Below are positions 20,283 through 29,125 of a stretch of 64,000 nucleotides of DNA, piece after piece; position 1 is the stretch's first letter, and each line of letters starts with the position of its first letter. The translations under genes were made by a program, and so were the position numbers. The notes below the pieces were generated by a model that was not told the origin of the DNA, ran no database searches, and worked only from the letters and a program-made list of their open reading frames with translations. Source of the DNA: Rhodanobacter glycinis (GTDB lineage Bacteria; Pseudomonadota; Gammaproteobacteria; Xanthomonadales; Rhodanobacteraceae); the NCBI RefSeq assembly GCF_900114325.1, contig NZ_FOSR01000002.1, positions 335,747-399,746 on the forward strand, in the 5' to 3' direction.

Positions 20283-20990
20283 GTGGCCCAATGGCACCTA
20301 CCGGTTCCGACTCCCGTCGTGTACACCACTTCCGCGGATGTCAGCCAGGGCGAACAACTGGACCGCGACGAATGGTTGCGGGCGTGCCACTGGACACAAC
20401 GCCCGCTGGTGCTGCTGCAACCGGCCAACAAGCGGACGATGCGCTGGAACGGGGTGCGTGCAGCCGATGACGACGTCAAGTCCTGGCCGGCGGACCGCTG
20501 GGCCGCCCTCGCGCAAACCATGACGCAGGCCATGCCGCACGCACAAATCCTGTTCTGCGGGTCGCCCGCGGAAGCCGGTTATCTGCGCCAGCTCAAGGCG
20601 GCCGTGGGATCGACGACGCCGGCCATCGAAATAGCCGCACTGCCATTGGGTCGCCTCAAGGCCTTGCTCGACATCGCCCACAGCATGGTGTCCGTCGACA
20701 CCGGGCCGGCGCACCTGGCGGCCGCGCTGGGCTGTCCGCTGGTGGTGCTGTTCGGCGGCCGGTCGCCACGCACGTGGGCGCCCCGCAGCGGGCGCGGTGG
20801 AGCAGTAAGCGTGGTCGGCGGCCTGCCGGAATGTCAGCGCGTGGATCAGATCCAGCTTGAAACGGTGGTCGACGCATGGCATCGATTGCCCTCACGTGGC
20901 GTGCCTGGCGCGTCCTCCACTGACAACGCCCCACGTCCTCGCCAAGGACCATCCGCGACAAGTCCGCTTGCCGTTGCCGAAGGAGCCTGA
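20283..20990 (+). pseudogene. Truncated glycosyltransferase family 9 (heptosyltransferase) remnant
   Basis: The 235-codon frame encodes only the C-terminal half of an ADP-heptose:LPS heptosyltransferase-like protein. PLVLLQPANKRTMRWN corresponds to the start of the donor-binding domain, and MVSVDTGPAHLAAALGCPLVVLFGG is the diagnostic heptosyltransferase motif. The N-terminal acceptor domain (about 150 residues) is missing; in-frame sequence upstream runs straight into the ilvA stop. The only start is a GTG at 20283. A 40-residue low-complexity tail follows the domain. It probably arose by deletion next to ilvA and is unlikely to work in LPS core synthesis. Confidence 0.7.
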
Positions 20991-21035
20991 CCCGAGGTTT
21001 CCGCGCAGGCAGGGCCCGCCCCCCCGGGACGGACT

Positions 21036-21359
21036 TCAGTGCCCGGTGCCGGGTACTGCCGGCGGAGTGGCTGCCGGCGTTGCCGCCTTGGGCGGCGCCG
21101 TGGTTCCGGGCGTGACTGCTGGTGATGAAGCCGTCGTGGATGACGCCGCCGGCGTCGAGGCCCAGTGCTCGCTCTGGATATCCATGCTCTTGTCCATCAT
21201 GGCATTGCGCGATTTCTCGATGGCCTTGGCGGTGCCCGATGCCGGCGCGGACGAACTTGCCGCAGGCCCGTCCGACGCTACCGGCTTGTCCCGGTTAGCG
21301 TGACAAGCCGTCAGACCAAACATCGCCACAAGGGTGAGAGTGCAGAGGATCGCCTTCAT
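21036..21359 (-). CDS. Small lipoprotein of unknown function
   Basis: 107 aa. MKAILCTLTLVAMFGLTAC is a lipoprotein signal peptide with lipobox LTAC (Cys19). The mature part has a short charged helix (AIEKSRNAMMDKSMDIQSEHW) and a Pro/Ala/Thr-rich disordered C-terminal half. No recognised domain. The clear signal and lipobox support a real gene; the function is unknown. It faces the heptosyltransferase remnant tail to tail. Confidence 0.65.
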   Translation of the reverse strand: MKAILCTLTLVAMFGLTACHANRDKPVASDGPAASSSAPASGTAKAIEKSRNAMMDKSMDIQSEHWASTPAASSTTASSPAVTPGTTAPPKAATPAATPPAVPGTGH

Positions 21360-21561
21360 ACGCCGCTCCGATCAAGGCAAAGGCCGATCATGGCGCGGCG
21401 TAGTTGAACCGGACGTCAAGAGAGGTCGGCGAATCCGGGTGGAGCCGCTCGATGATCACATGCGCTCATCGGACTGACCCGAAGCCGGGATCGTGCGGCA
21501 CAACGCGTTTCTCCCGACAAGTCACACTGCCTCCGCCATCGGCTCACGCTACACTTCGCCG

Positions 21562-22587
21562 ATGGCTCCTCCTCCGCGCAAGCGCCAGCGGCGCAAACCT
21601 GCATCGTCCACCCAGACCCGGCCACACGTGCGTGCGCCACGACCGGCGGCGAGACCCGCGGGACCCGCCGACAGTTCGACCCGCGCCAGTCGCGTGCTGG
21701 ACTGGCTGCTGCAGAAATTGCCACTGCGCCAGCGCGAGAAGGCGCACGACTATCTGGTGCTGACCCGCATGGATCGCCCGATCGGCGCGTTGCTGCTGCT
21801 GTGGCCGACGTGGTGGGCGCTGTGGCTGGCGGCTGACGATTTTCCACCATGGAAGTTGCTGATCATCTTCACCCTGGGCGTGTTTGCGATGCGCGCGGCC
21901 GGCTGCGCGATCAACGACTTTGCCGACCGCAAGCTGGACCCGCAGGTGGAACGCACCGCCGGCCGGCCGATCGCCAGCGGAAGGGTGACGCCGCGCGAGG
22001 CGCTGATCGTGTTCGCCGCGTTGCTGATGTTCGCTTTCATCCTGGTGTTGTTCACCAACAAGCTCACCGTCGAAATGTCGTTCGTCGGCGCGGCGCTGGC
22101 GGCAATCTACCCGTTCACCAAGCGCTGGACCTACCTGCCGCAAGTGGTGCTGGGCGCGGCGTTCGGCTGGTCGATCCCGATGGCATTCACCGCCGTGACG
22201 GGCACGGTGCCGCCGCTGGGATGGCTGCTGTTCATCGCCAACATCCTGTGGTCGGTGGTGTACGACACCGAGTACGCGATGGTCGACCGCGACGACGACC
22301 TGAAAGTCGGCGCCAAATCCACCGCGATCCTGTTCGGCGACGCCGACCTGCCGATTCTCGGCATCCTGATGGCCACCCTGCTGCTGGCGATGGTCTTCGT
22401 CGGCCAGCGCGCACATCTGGGCTGGCCGTACTGGCTGGCCCTGCTGGTCGCCACCGGCCTGTTCGCCTACCAGCTGTGGCTGATCCGCAAACGCGAACGC
22501 GGCCCCTGCCTGACTGCCTTCCGCCACAACAACTGGTGGGGCCTGGCGGTGTGGATCGGCATCGTGCTGGCGTTGGCCATGAAGTAG
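21562..22587 (+). CDS. ubiA: 4-hydroxybenzoate polyprenyltransferase
   Basis: Integral membrane prenyltransferase that attaches the polyprenyl tail to 4-hydroxybenzoate in ubiquinone synthesis. The two Asp-rich Mg/diphosphate motifs are present: [11 protein letters not shown] and [15 protein letters not shown]. Eight or so hydrophobic helices follow from [13 protein letters not shown]. The ATG at 21562 gives 341 aa with an Arg/Pro/Ala-rich N-terminal extension of about 50 residues not usual for UbiA; a GTG or TTG start near 21691-21718 would give the standard length of about 290. The start is therefore uncertain while the identity is firm. Convergent with comF. Confidence 0.92.
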   Translation: MAPPPRKRQRRKPASSTQTRPHVRAPRPAARPAGPADSSTRASRVLDWLLQKLPLRQREKAHDYLVLTRMDRPIGALLLLWPTWWALWLAADDFPPWKLLIIFTLGVFAMRAAGCAINDFADRKLDPQVERTAGRPIASGRVTPREALIVFAALLMFAFILVLFTNKLTVEMSFVGAALAAIYPFTKRWTYLPQVVLGAAFGWSIPMAFTAVTGTVPPLGWLLFIANILWSVVYDTEYAMVDRDDDLKVGAKSTAILFGDADLPILGILMATLLLAMVFVGQRAHLGWPYWLALLVATGLFAYQLWLIRKRERGPCLTAFRHNNWWGLAVWIGIVLALAMK

Positions 22588-22592
22588 CGGAA

Positions 22593-22697
22593 GCGAGGAG
22601 TGAGTGGAGAGAAGTGAGGAGTGAGAGAAGGCAACAGCGTGCGGCTCTGCTCAGCTTTTCTCTCACTCCTCACTCCTCACTTCTCACCGCTCACTTC
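22593..22697. repeat. Long stem-loop of GAGGAGTGAG-type repeats
   Basis: Iterated GAGGAGTGAG / GAGAAGTGAGG units at 22595-22628 are mirrored by CTTTTCTCTCACTCCTCACTTC-type sequence at 22655-22697, with a loop of about 25 nt. It lies between the convergent ends of ubiA and comF (it enters the comF 3' end) and could act as a bidirectional terminator or mRNA-stabilising stem. Confidence 0.7.
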
Positions 22698-23407
22698 TGC
22701 TTCGAAGGCGCACGCGCCAGTGCCCACACATCCACGCGTTGCACGCCGGCACGCTTGAGCACGCGGGCACATTCGGCCAGGGTGGCGCCGGTGGTCATCA
22801 CGTCGTCGAGGACGGCTACGTGCGATGGCAGGGCGATGCCTTCGCGCACGGCAAAGGCGGCGCGCACGTTGCGGCGGCGCGTGACGGCATCCAGTTCGGT
22901 TTGTGCATCGGTGGCGCGAACGCGTCGCAGCACGTCGTGGCGACACGGCACACCGAGCGCCTTCGCCAGCGGTCGGGCCAACTCCAGCGCCTGGTTGTAG
23001 CCGCGCCGGCGCAAGCGGGTGCGATGCAGTGGCACCGGTACGATCAGCGCCGGCTGCTCGACCGTCAGCGGCTCGCGTTGCCACAGGGCGCCCAGCGCAC
23101 GACCGGCCGCCAGCGCGGCGCCGAACTTGTAGCGCGATTCCAGCCGATCCAGTGGCCAGCCGTAACGAAATGGCGCCCATGCGGCATCCCAGGTGGGCGG
23201 ATGGCGCTGGCACTGGCCGCACAGCGCAGCGGAGGTGGGCAACGGCAACGCGCAGCGGGCGCAACAATGGTGGTTGCGCGGCAACTCGGCGGCACAATCG
23301 GCGCACAGGTCGATGCCGTCATGCCCTTGCGCCCCACACAGCAGGCAGCGCGGTGGCAACAAGCCGTATCGCAGGACTTCGATCCAGCGGCGTGCCATTC
23401 CCTGCAC
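22691..23407 (-). CDS. ComF family protein (phosphoribosyltransferase-like)
   Basis: 238 aa. The N-terminal zinc-finger-like part has paired Cys (CLLCGAQG, CADC, CCARC, CGQC), followed by a PRTase-fold domain with PVPLHRTRLRRRGYNQA and the PRPP-loop motif VAVLDDVMTTGATLAECARVL. ComF/GntX proteins are linked to DNA uptake or use of DNA as a nutrient. The gene is divergent from bioB, a common neighbour in gammaproteobacteria. MQGMARRW and MARRW are both possible starts. The last codons lie in the inverted-repeat region. Confidence 0.88.
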   Translation of the reverse strand: MQGMARRWIEVLRYGLLPPRCLLCGAQGHDGIDLCADCAAELPRNHHCCARCALPLPTSAALCGQCQRHPPTWDAAWAPFRYGWPLDRLESRYKFGAALAAGRALGALWQREPLTVEQPALIVPVPLHRTRLRRRGYNQALELARPLAKALGVPCRHDVLRRVRATDAQTELDAVTRRRNVRAAFAVREGIALPSHVAVLDDVMTTGATLAECARVLKRAGVQRVDVWALARAPSKQK

Positions 23408-23463
23408 GAATCACTCCATTCGACGCGATGCACCGATGGTAGCGGGACGCATGCGTCCACGCA

Positions 23464-23497
23464 TCGTCAACCTTAAATGGCATGTTGAAGTTGACAC
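23464..23497. promoter_or_regulatory. BirA-type operator and bioB promoter
   Basis: Half-sites TCGTCAACC and AGTTGACAC are separated by 16 nt. They match the BirA operator (TTGTAAACC, spacer of about 15-16, GGTTTACAA) at 7 and 6 of 9 positions. TTGACA (23491-23496), part of the right half-site, can be the -35 box with CACACT (23515-23520) as a weak -10. Occupancy by biotinyl-AMP-bound BirA would then block RNA polymerase. Confidence 0.6.
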
Positions 23498-23547
23498 GAA
23501 GAGGCCACGACTTCCACACTTTCGCTTTGATCCCGCGAGCATAGACA

Positions 23548-24603
23548 GTGACCGCTACCCCGACCCGCCACGACTGGACCCGCGACGAAGTGCTCGCGCT
23601 GTTCGACCTGCCGTTCAATGACTTGCTGTACCGCGCGCACACGGTGCACCAGGAAAACCACGACTCGAACGCCGTGCAGGTGTCGACCCTGCTGTCGATC
23701 AAGACCGGCGGCTGCCCCGAGGATTGCGCCTACTGCCCGCAAGCCGCGCGCTATGACACCGGCGTGCAGGCACAGAAGCTGATGGAGATCGACGACGTGC
23801 TGGCGCGCGCGAAAGCCGCCAAGGCCGCCGGCGCCAGTCGCTTCTGCATGGGCGCGGCGTGGCGCGGGCCGAAGGACCGCGACATTCCCAAGGTCGCCGC
23901 CATCGTCAGCGCGGTGAAGGGGCTGGGCCTGGAAACCTGCGCCACGCTGGGCCTGCTTGGCGACGGTCACGCGCAGGCACTGAAGGATGCCGGGCTGGAC
24001 TACTACAACCACAACATCGACACCGCGCCGGAGTTCTACGGCGAGATCATCCACACCCGCGAGTACCAGGACCGGCTGGAAACGCTGGGCCAGGTGCGCG
24101 ACGCCGGCCTGAAGACCTGCTGCGGCGGCATCGTCGGCATGGGCGAAACGCGCGAGCAGCGCGCCGGCCTGCTGCAGGCGCTGGCCAACCTGCCCGAACA
24201 CCCGCAGTCGGTGCCGATCAACCAGCTGGTGCCGGTCCCCGGTACGCCACTGGCCAACACCGACAAGCTCGACCCGTTCGAATTCGTGCGCGCGATCGCG
24301 GTGGCACGCATCCTGATGCCGCGCTCGATCGTGCGCCTGTCCGCCGGCCGCCAGCAGATGGACGATGCGGTGCAGGCGCTGTGCTTCTTCGCCGGCGCCG
24401 GCTCGATCTTCGCCGGCGACAAGCTGCTGACCACCGGCAATCCCGACGTGGCGCACGACCACGCCCTGTTCCGCCGACTCGACCTGCATCCGCTGGACGT
24501 GGTGGAGACCTCGGGCACCGTGCACGCGGACATCCTCGATTCTGCCAGCGCCGACGAAGCCGCCTGTTGCGGCAACAGCTGCGGTTGCGGCGCGGCGGCA
24601 TGA
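23548..24603 (+). CDS. bioB: Biotin synthase (radical SAM)
   Basis: Inserts sulfur into dethiobiotin. 351 aa with the radical-SAM cluster motif in [16 protein letters not shown] (CxxxCxxC), [11 protein letters not shown], and [13 protein letters not shown]. Additional Cys ligands for the second Fe-S cluster occur in ETCATLGLL and [15 protein letters not shown] start at 23548; no better ATG upstream. The short Cys-rich C-terminus ([12 protein letters not shown]) is normal for many BioB proteins. First gene of the biotin cluster. Confidence 0.96.
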   Translation: MTATPTRHDWTRDEVLALFDLPFNDLLYRAHTVHQENHDSNAVQVSTLLSIKTGGCPEDCAYCPQAARYDTGVQAQKLMEIDDVLARAKAAKAAGASRFCMGAAWRGPKDRDIPKVAAIVSAVKGLGLETCATLGLLGDGHAQALKDAGLDYYNHNIDTAPEFYGEIIHTREYQDRLETLGQVRDAGLKTCCGGIVGMGETREQRAGLLQALANLPEHPQSVPINQLVPVPGTPLANTDKLDPFEFVRAIAVARILMPRSIVRLSAGRQQMDDAVQALCFFAGAGSIFAGDKLLTTGNPDVAHDHALFRRLDLHPLDVVETSGTVHADILDSASADEAACCGNSCGCGAAA

Positions 24604-24610
24604 TCCTGCT

Positions 24611-24921
24611 GGCGTCATCCCTGCGGAAGTGCACTGCTGTCCGGAATAATTTTGAACCCTGTGGTTCCGCATGACTTGTACCGATACCGCACCCTCGCTC
24701 GTCATTCCGGCGCAGGCCGGAATCCAGTAGCCGTATGGCTTGGACAGGCGTGATCGCTACTGGATCCCGGCCTGCGCCGGGATGACGAGCCGGAGAGGTG
24801 GTCGCTGCCAGAAATGGAGTCGCCCCCTTGTTGCATCTCGCGCAAACGGCGCGGGTATTCACTCTCGAAGGACATCCCAGGATTATTCCGGACAGCAGTG
24901 TGCGAAAGTGGGGATGACGCC
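24611..24921. repeat. Nested double inverted repeat between bioB and bioF
   Basis: Outer arms 24611-24654 and 24878-24921 are imperfect 44-bp inverted repeats sharing CTGCTGTCCGGAATAAT. Inner arms 24697-24731 and 24756-24790 are 35-bp inverted repeats of the GTCATTCCGGCGCAGGCCGG type. The 310-bp composite is nearly all palindrome and fills the gap between two genes of one pathway. No transposase gene is present. It resembles a miniature element with another palindromic repeat inserted inside it. Confidence 0.75.
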
Positions 24922-24948
24922 AGCATCCGCCGCACGGATAACCGCCCC

Positions 24949-26133
24949 ATGCCCAGATCCGAGCTTCTTCATCGACTGGCCGCCGAGACGGCCCGGCGCG
25001 AGCGTGCCGGCCTGCTGCGCCGCCTGCGCGTGGTCGAGCACGGCGACGGTCCGTGGCTGGAAACCGGCGGACGCCGCCTGCTCGGCTTCTGCAGCAACGA
25101 CTACCTGGGCCTGGCACAGCATCCGCAGGTGATCGCTGCACTGAAGCGCGCCGCCGACGACGAAGGCGTGGGCAGCACCTCGGCGCATCTGATCTGCGGC
25201 CATCGGCGCGAGCACGCGATGCTGGAAGAGGCGCTGGCCGAATGGACCGGGCGCGAACACGCGCTGCTGTTCTCCACCGGCTACATGGCCAACCTCGGCA
25301 CGCTGCAGGCACTGCTGCAACGTGGGGACACCTGCGTGCAGGACAAGCTCAACCACGCCTGCCTGATCGATGGCGCGCAACTGGCCGGTGCCGAACTGAA
25401 ACGCTATCCGCACGCCGACGTGGCCGGCGCCTCGCGCCAGTTGCAGAGCCGTCCGGACAGCGCCGCCCTGCTTGCCACCGATGGCGTGTTCAGCATGGAT
25501 GGCGACGTGGCGCCACTGCGCGAACTGGCCGCCGTGTGCACGCGCGAAGGCGCCACCTTGATGGTGGACGATGCCCACGGTCTGGGCGTGCTCGGCGATG
25601 ACGGCGCCGGCAGCATTCGCGCCGCCGGGCTTGGCCAGCGTGAGGTGCCGGTACTGATGGCCACACTGGGCAAGGCGCTGGGCTGCAGCGGTGCTTTCGT
25701 CGCCGGTTCGGCCGCGCTGATCGACGGCCTGCTGCAATTCGCTCGTCCGTACATCTACACCACGGCCATGCCACCCGCGCTGGCCGCTGCTGCGCTGGCC
25801 GCAGTCACCGCCGCGCGCGAAGAAAGCTGGCGCCGCGAAAAACTCGCTGCGTTGATCGCCCGTTTCCGCGCTGGTGCCGCCGAACTCGGCCTGGCGCTGA
25901 TGCCTTCGCCCAGCGCGATCCAGCCGCTGCAACTGGGCGATGCGCAAGTTGCGCTGGATACCGCGCAGGCACTGGAGCAACGCGGTTTCCTGGTCGGTGC
26001 GATCCGTCCGCCCACCGTGCCGAAAGGCCAGGCGCGGCTGCGCATCACGCTGTCGGCCGCGCACGAAGAAGCCGATATCGACCACCTGCTGCAGGCCCTG
26101 AACGAGTTGCGCCGGATGCCCGGCGCCGGCTGA
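24949..26133 (+). CDS. bioF: 8-amino-7-oxononanoate synthase
   Basis: PLP enzyme condensing pimeloyl-thioester with alanine. 394 aa from ATG 24949; the 45-codon extension upstream is encoded by the repeat element and rejected. Motifs: [43 protein letters not shown], and the PLP Lys K242 in [14 protein letters not shown]. Length fits the alpha-oxoamine synthase family. The next gene, trhO, starts 59 nt later. Confidence 0.95.
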   Translation: MPRSELLHRLAAETARRERAGLLRRLRVVEHGDGPWLETGGRRLLGFCSNDYLGLAQHPQVIAALKRAADDEGVGSTSAHLICGHRREHAMLEEALAEWTGREHALLFSTGYMANLGTLQALLQRGDTCVQDKLNHACLIDGAQLAGAELKRYPHADVAGASRQLQSRPDSAALLATDGVFSMDGDVAPLRELAAVCTREGATLMVDDAHGLGVLGDDGAGSIRAAGLGQREVPVLMATLGKALGCSGAFVAGSAALIDGLLQFARPYIYTTAMPPALAAAALAAVTAAREESWRREKLAALIARFRAGAAELGLALMPSPSAIQPLQLGDAQVALDTAQALEQRGFLVGAIRPPTVPKGQARLRITLSAAHEEADIDHLLQALNELRRMPGAG

Positions 26134-26192
26134 ATCCCGGCCATCGCCCCCCGCCACGTATAATCAGCCGCTTGCCTCCGCGATTTCCCCGC

Positions 26193-27092
26193 ATGTCGAT
26201 CGTCAATCTCTGCGCATACAAATTCGTCGGCCTGGACGACCTCCCGGCCCTGCGCGAGCGCGTGTTCGAACGCTGCGAGGCACTGGCACTGAAAGGCACC
26301 GTATTGCTGGCACCGGAGGGCATCAACCTGTTCCTGGCCGGGTCGCGCGACGCGTTGGACGCATTCATGGCATGGCTGCGCGAAGATCCGCGCTTCGCGG
26401 ATATCGAGACGAAGGAATCGCCCTCGGACACCGCGCCGTTTGGCCGTCTTCGCGTGCGCCTGAAGAAGGAAATCATCACCTTGCGCGCCCCCGCGATCCG
26501 CCCCGAAGCCGGACGCGCGCCGGCAGTGGATGCCGCCACGCTGAAACGCTGGCTCGACCAGGGCCACGATGACGACGGTCGCGAACTGCTGTTGCTGGAC
26601 ACGCGCAACGACTACGAAACGGACGTCGGCAAATTCCCGCAAGCCGTGGATTATCGCCTGCCGCAGTTCACTGCCCTGCCCGCGGCCATTGCCGCCGACC
26701 GTGCCCGCTACGAAGGCAAGACCGTGGTGTCGTACTGCACCGGCGGCATTCGCTGCGAAAAGGCCGCGCTGCACATGCGCGATGCCGGCATCGAAAACGT
26801 GTTCCAGCTCGACGGCGGCGTGCTCAAGTATTTCGAGGAAACCGGCGGTGCACATTGGGAAGGCGGCTGCTTCGTGTTCGATAACCGCGGTGCGGTGGGG
26901 CCGGATCTGCTCCCTCTCCCTGCCAGACACCAACTCCCTCTCCCCGCCGGGGAGAGGGCTGGAGTGAGGGGCCAATCTGGCGATGACTTGGCTACAAAGT
27001 CTGTTCCATTAAACATCTCCGCAAGCACCCGCCCCTCATCCGACCCTTCGGGCCACCTTCTCCCCGACGGGGAGAAGGAAAAAGACGCATGA
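26193..27092 (+). CDS. trhO: tRNA uridine-34 hydroxylase (rhodanese family), C-terminus replaced by repeat sequence
   Basis: UPF0176/TrhO-type protein that installs 5-hydroxyuridine at position 34 of some tRNAs. The N-terminal acylphosphatase-like part ([29 protein letters not shown]) is followed by a rhodanese domain with catalytic Cys182 in [17 protein letters not shown]. Family sequence ends near residue 239 ([14 protein letters not shown]). The last 60 residues are the translation of the inverted-repeat element at 26909, and the stop overlaps bioH (ATGA). The Cys-rich C-terminal segment of E. coli TrhO is absent. Not a biotin gene, but embedded in the cluster. Confidence 0.85.
   Translation: MSIVNLCAYKFVGLDDLPALRERVFERCEALALKGTVLLAPEGINLFLAGSRDALDAFMAWLREDPRFADIETKESPSDTAPFGRLRVRLKKEIITLRAPAIRPEAGRAPAVDAATLKRWLDQGHDDDGRELLLLDTRNDYETDVGKFPQAVDYRLPQFTALPAAIAADRARYEGKTVVSYCTGGIRCEKAALHMRDAGIENVFQLDGGVLKYFEETGGAHWEGGCFVFDNRGAVGPDLLPLPARHQLPLPAGERAGVRGQSGDDLATKSVPLNISASTRPSSDPSGHLLPDGEKEKDA
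26909..27071. repeat. Inverted-repeat element, copy D, read through as trhO C-terminus
   Basis: CCTCTCCCC/GGGGAGAGG, then GGAGTGAGGGG at left; CCCTCATCC ... CTTCTCCCC/GGGGAGAAGG at right. The core beside the right arm on the minus strand is GGGGCGGGTGCTTGC, one base from copies A and B. It lies wholly inside the trhO reading frame. Confidence 0.78.
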
Positions 27093-27874
27093 CGCTGCAC
27101 ATCGAAACCCACGGCCGCGGCCCCATGCCGCTGGTGCTGTTGCACGGCTGGGCGATGCACGGCGGACTGTTCGCGCCGCTGATCGAGGCACTGGCAGACG
27201 ACTGCACCTTGTATGTGGTCGACCTGCCCGGCCACGGCTATTCGCGTGACTGCGACCTGCCACTGGAACCCGCCACCATCATGCAAGCGGTGGCCGCAGC
27301 CACGCCGCCGGCCGTGTGGCTGGGCTGGTCGCTGGGCGGCCTCGTGGCCTTGGTCGCCGCGCTGGAACAACCGCAGCACGTGCGCGGGCTGGCCATGCTG
27401 TGTGCCACGCCAAAGTTCGTGCGCGACGACAGCTGGCCGCACGGCAATGCGCCGGCAATGGTGCGCCAGCTCGCGCAGGATCTGGAAACCGATTACCACG
27501 CCACACTGGAACGCTTCATGGCGCTGGAGGCCATGGGCAGCCCCGACCCGCGCGCCGAACTGCGGCGCCTGCGCGCGGACGCCTTCGCGCGCGGCGAGCC
27601 GAAACTGCGCGTGCTGCAGGAGGGCATTCGCCTGCTGGAAAACACCGACCTGCGCGAACGCCTGCCGCAACTGAGCGTGCCGAACCAGTGGATTGCCGGC
27701 CGCCGCGACCGGCTGGTGCATCCGCTGTCCATGCAATGGTCGGCCGACGCCGCCAACGGCGGATTCAGCGAGGTTGCGCACGCCGGCCACGCCCCCTTCT
27801 TCGGCCATGCCGATGCCGTTGCCGCGGCGTTGCAGCCGCTGCTGGCCCGCTTCAGAGCAAACCCCACGCCATGA
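27089..27874 (+). CDS. bioH: Pimeloyl-[ACP] methyl ester esterase
   Basis: Alpha/beta hydrolase that removes the methyl group from pimeloyl-ACP methyl ester, ending the BioC-BioH pimelate route. 261 aa; [12 protein letters not shown] oxyanion segment, nucleophile Ser81 in [10 protein letters not shown], acid in GRRDRLVHP and His in [12 protein letters not shown]. The ATG overlaps the trhO stop and the stop overlaps bioC (ATGA), so the three are translationally coupled. Confidence 0.93.
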   Translation: MTLHIETHGRGPMPLVLLHGWAMHGGLFAPLIEALADDCTLYVVDLPGHGYSRDCDLPLEPATIMQAVAAATPPAVWLGWSLGGLVALVAALEQPQHVRGLAMLCATPKFVRDDSWPHGNAPAMVRQLAQDLETDYHATLERFMALEAMGSPDPRAELRRLRADAFARGEPKLRVLQEGIRLLENTDLRERLPQLSVPNQWIAGRRDRLVHPLSMQWSADAANGGFSEVAHAGHAPFFGHADAVAAALQPLLARFRANPTP

Positions 27875-28752
27875 ATGATTTCCACGTCGACCACCGCCAG
27901 GTCCGTCGCCATTTCGGCGCGGCCGCGCGCAGCTACGAAAAACACGACGCGCTGCAGCGTGAAGTACAAACACTGCTGCTCGACCGGCTGGGCTTCTATC
28001 TGGAAGAGCCGGCGCGCGTGGTCGATGTCGGCGCCGGCCCCGGCCGTGGCACCGCGCTGCTGAAGAAGCGCTGGCCGAAAGCGCAAGTGATCGCACTGGA
28101 CGCCGCCCTGCCGATGCTGCGCGAAGCGAAGCGCCACAGCGCCTGGCTGAAACCGTTTCAACGCATCTGTGCCGACGCCACCGCGCTGCCGCTGCCCGAC
28201 CACAGCGTGGACGTGCTGCATTCCAACCTGTGCTTCCAGTGGATCGACGACCTGCCCGCGCTGTTTGGCGAGTGCGTGCGTGTGCTCAAGACCGGCGGCA
28301 TGTTGACGTTCTCCACCTTCGGCCCCGACACGCTGAAGGAACTGCGTGCCGCCTGGGCCGCTGCCGATGGCCAACCGCATGTCAGCCGTTTCCTGGACAT
28401 GCACGACATCGGCGATGCCATGATCAACGCCGGCCTGCGCGATCCGGTGCTGGACGTCGACCGCTTCACCCTGACCTACAGCGAGCCGCGCAAATTGCTG
28501 GAGGAGTTGCAGGGCCTCGGCGCCACCAACGCCGATGCCTCGCGCGCACGCGGCCTCGCCGGTAAATCACGTTACCGCGCCATGCTCGAAGCCTACGAAA
28601 CCATGCGCGTGGACGGCCGTATTCCCGCCACCTGGGAAGTCGTCACCGCCCACGCCTGGGGTCCGCCGCCGGGACAATCGCGCCGCATCCCGGGCGGCGG
28701 CGAGATGGCCAGTTTCTCGATCAACAGCCTGCGCGGCTCACGGCGACGCTGA
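27871..28752 (+). CDS. bioC: Malonyl-[ACP] O-methyltransferase
   Basis: SAM-dependent methyltransferase that methylates malonyl-ACP so that it can be elongated to pimelate. 293 aa; SAM motif VVDVGAGPGRGTALL, acidic motif VIALDAALPMLREAK, and the BioC-specific MLTFSTFGPDTLKELRAAW. The N-terminal VRRHFGAAARSYEKHDALQ is also typical. It overlaps bioH by 4 nt and is the last gene of the biotin cluster. Confidence 0.95.
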   Translation: MNDFHVDHRQVRRHFGAAARSYEKHDALQREVQTLLLDRLGFYLEEPARVVDVGAGPGRGTALLKKRWPKAQVIALDAALPMLREAKRHSAWLKPFQRICADATALPLPDHSVDVLHSNLCFQWIDDLPALFGECVRVLKTGGMLTFSTFGPDTLKELRAAWAAADGQPHVSRFLDMHDIGDAMINAGLRDPVLDVDRFTLTYSEPRKLLEELQGLGATNADASRARGLAGKSRYRAMLEAYETMRVDGRIPATWEVVTAHAWGPPPGQSRRIPGGGEMASFSINSLRGSRRR

Positions 28753-29125
28753 GTCGCGAGTGAAATAGCATCGCCCGATATTTCTTGGTCGAGTGTGGTC
28801 GCACGTTCAACACATGGCGGCTGAGCCTCTTGACGGAGCGGCGGCAACAAAAGCGGAAAAACCGAGGCTCGCCACATGTGTTTGCACGGCCCCATCAAAA
28901 GCCTTTGCATTCAACGACCTGGAGGCACGAGATATCGGCTCGCATGCGGGAAGACACGGGTCTTCCGCATGCTCGTGTCCTGCTTTTCCTCAGCCATGAA
29001 ATTCCATACATGGCATGGCACTTGCCTTAATATCTGCTGATTACTCGTGCACCACGCCATGGGTTTCGCGACCTGGCTGCACGATGCATCCGAAGCGCGT
29101 GAATCGAAGCCAGGAGGGGGCAAGG
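28753..29125. other. Gap before the helicase gene, with one strong hairpin
   Basis: About 370 nt without a credible gene. GCATGCGG-GAAGAC and GTCTTCCGCATGC at 28942-28972 form a 13-bp stem with one bulge and a 4-nt loop. There is no U-tract, so it may be a regulatory or stabilising hairpin. Base composition becomes less GC-rich from about 28900. A good ribosome site (AGGAGG, 29112-29117) marks the true start of the next gene. Confidence 0.5.

Noticed and set aside
29015..29125. Upstream start of the helicase gene at 29015
   Set aside because: The 37 extra residues are unlike protein, and AGGAGG lies correctly in front of the ATG at 29126.
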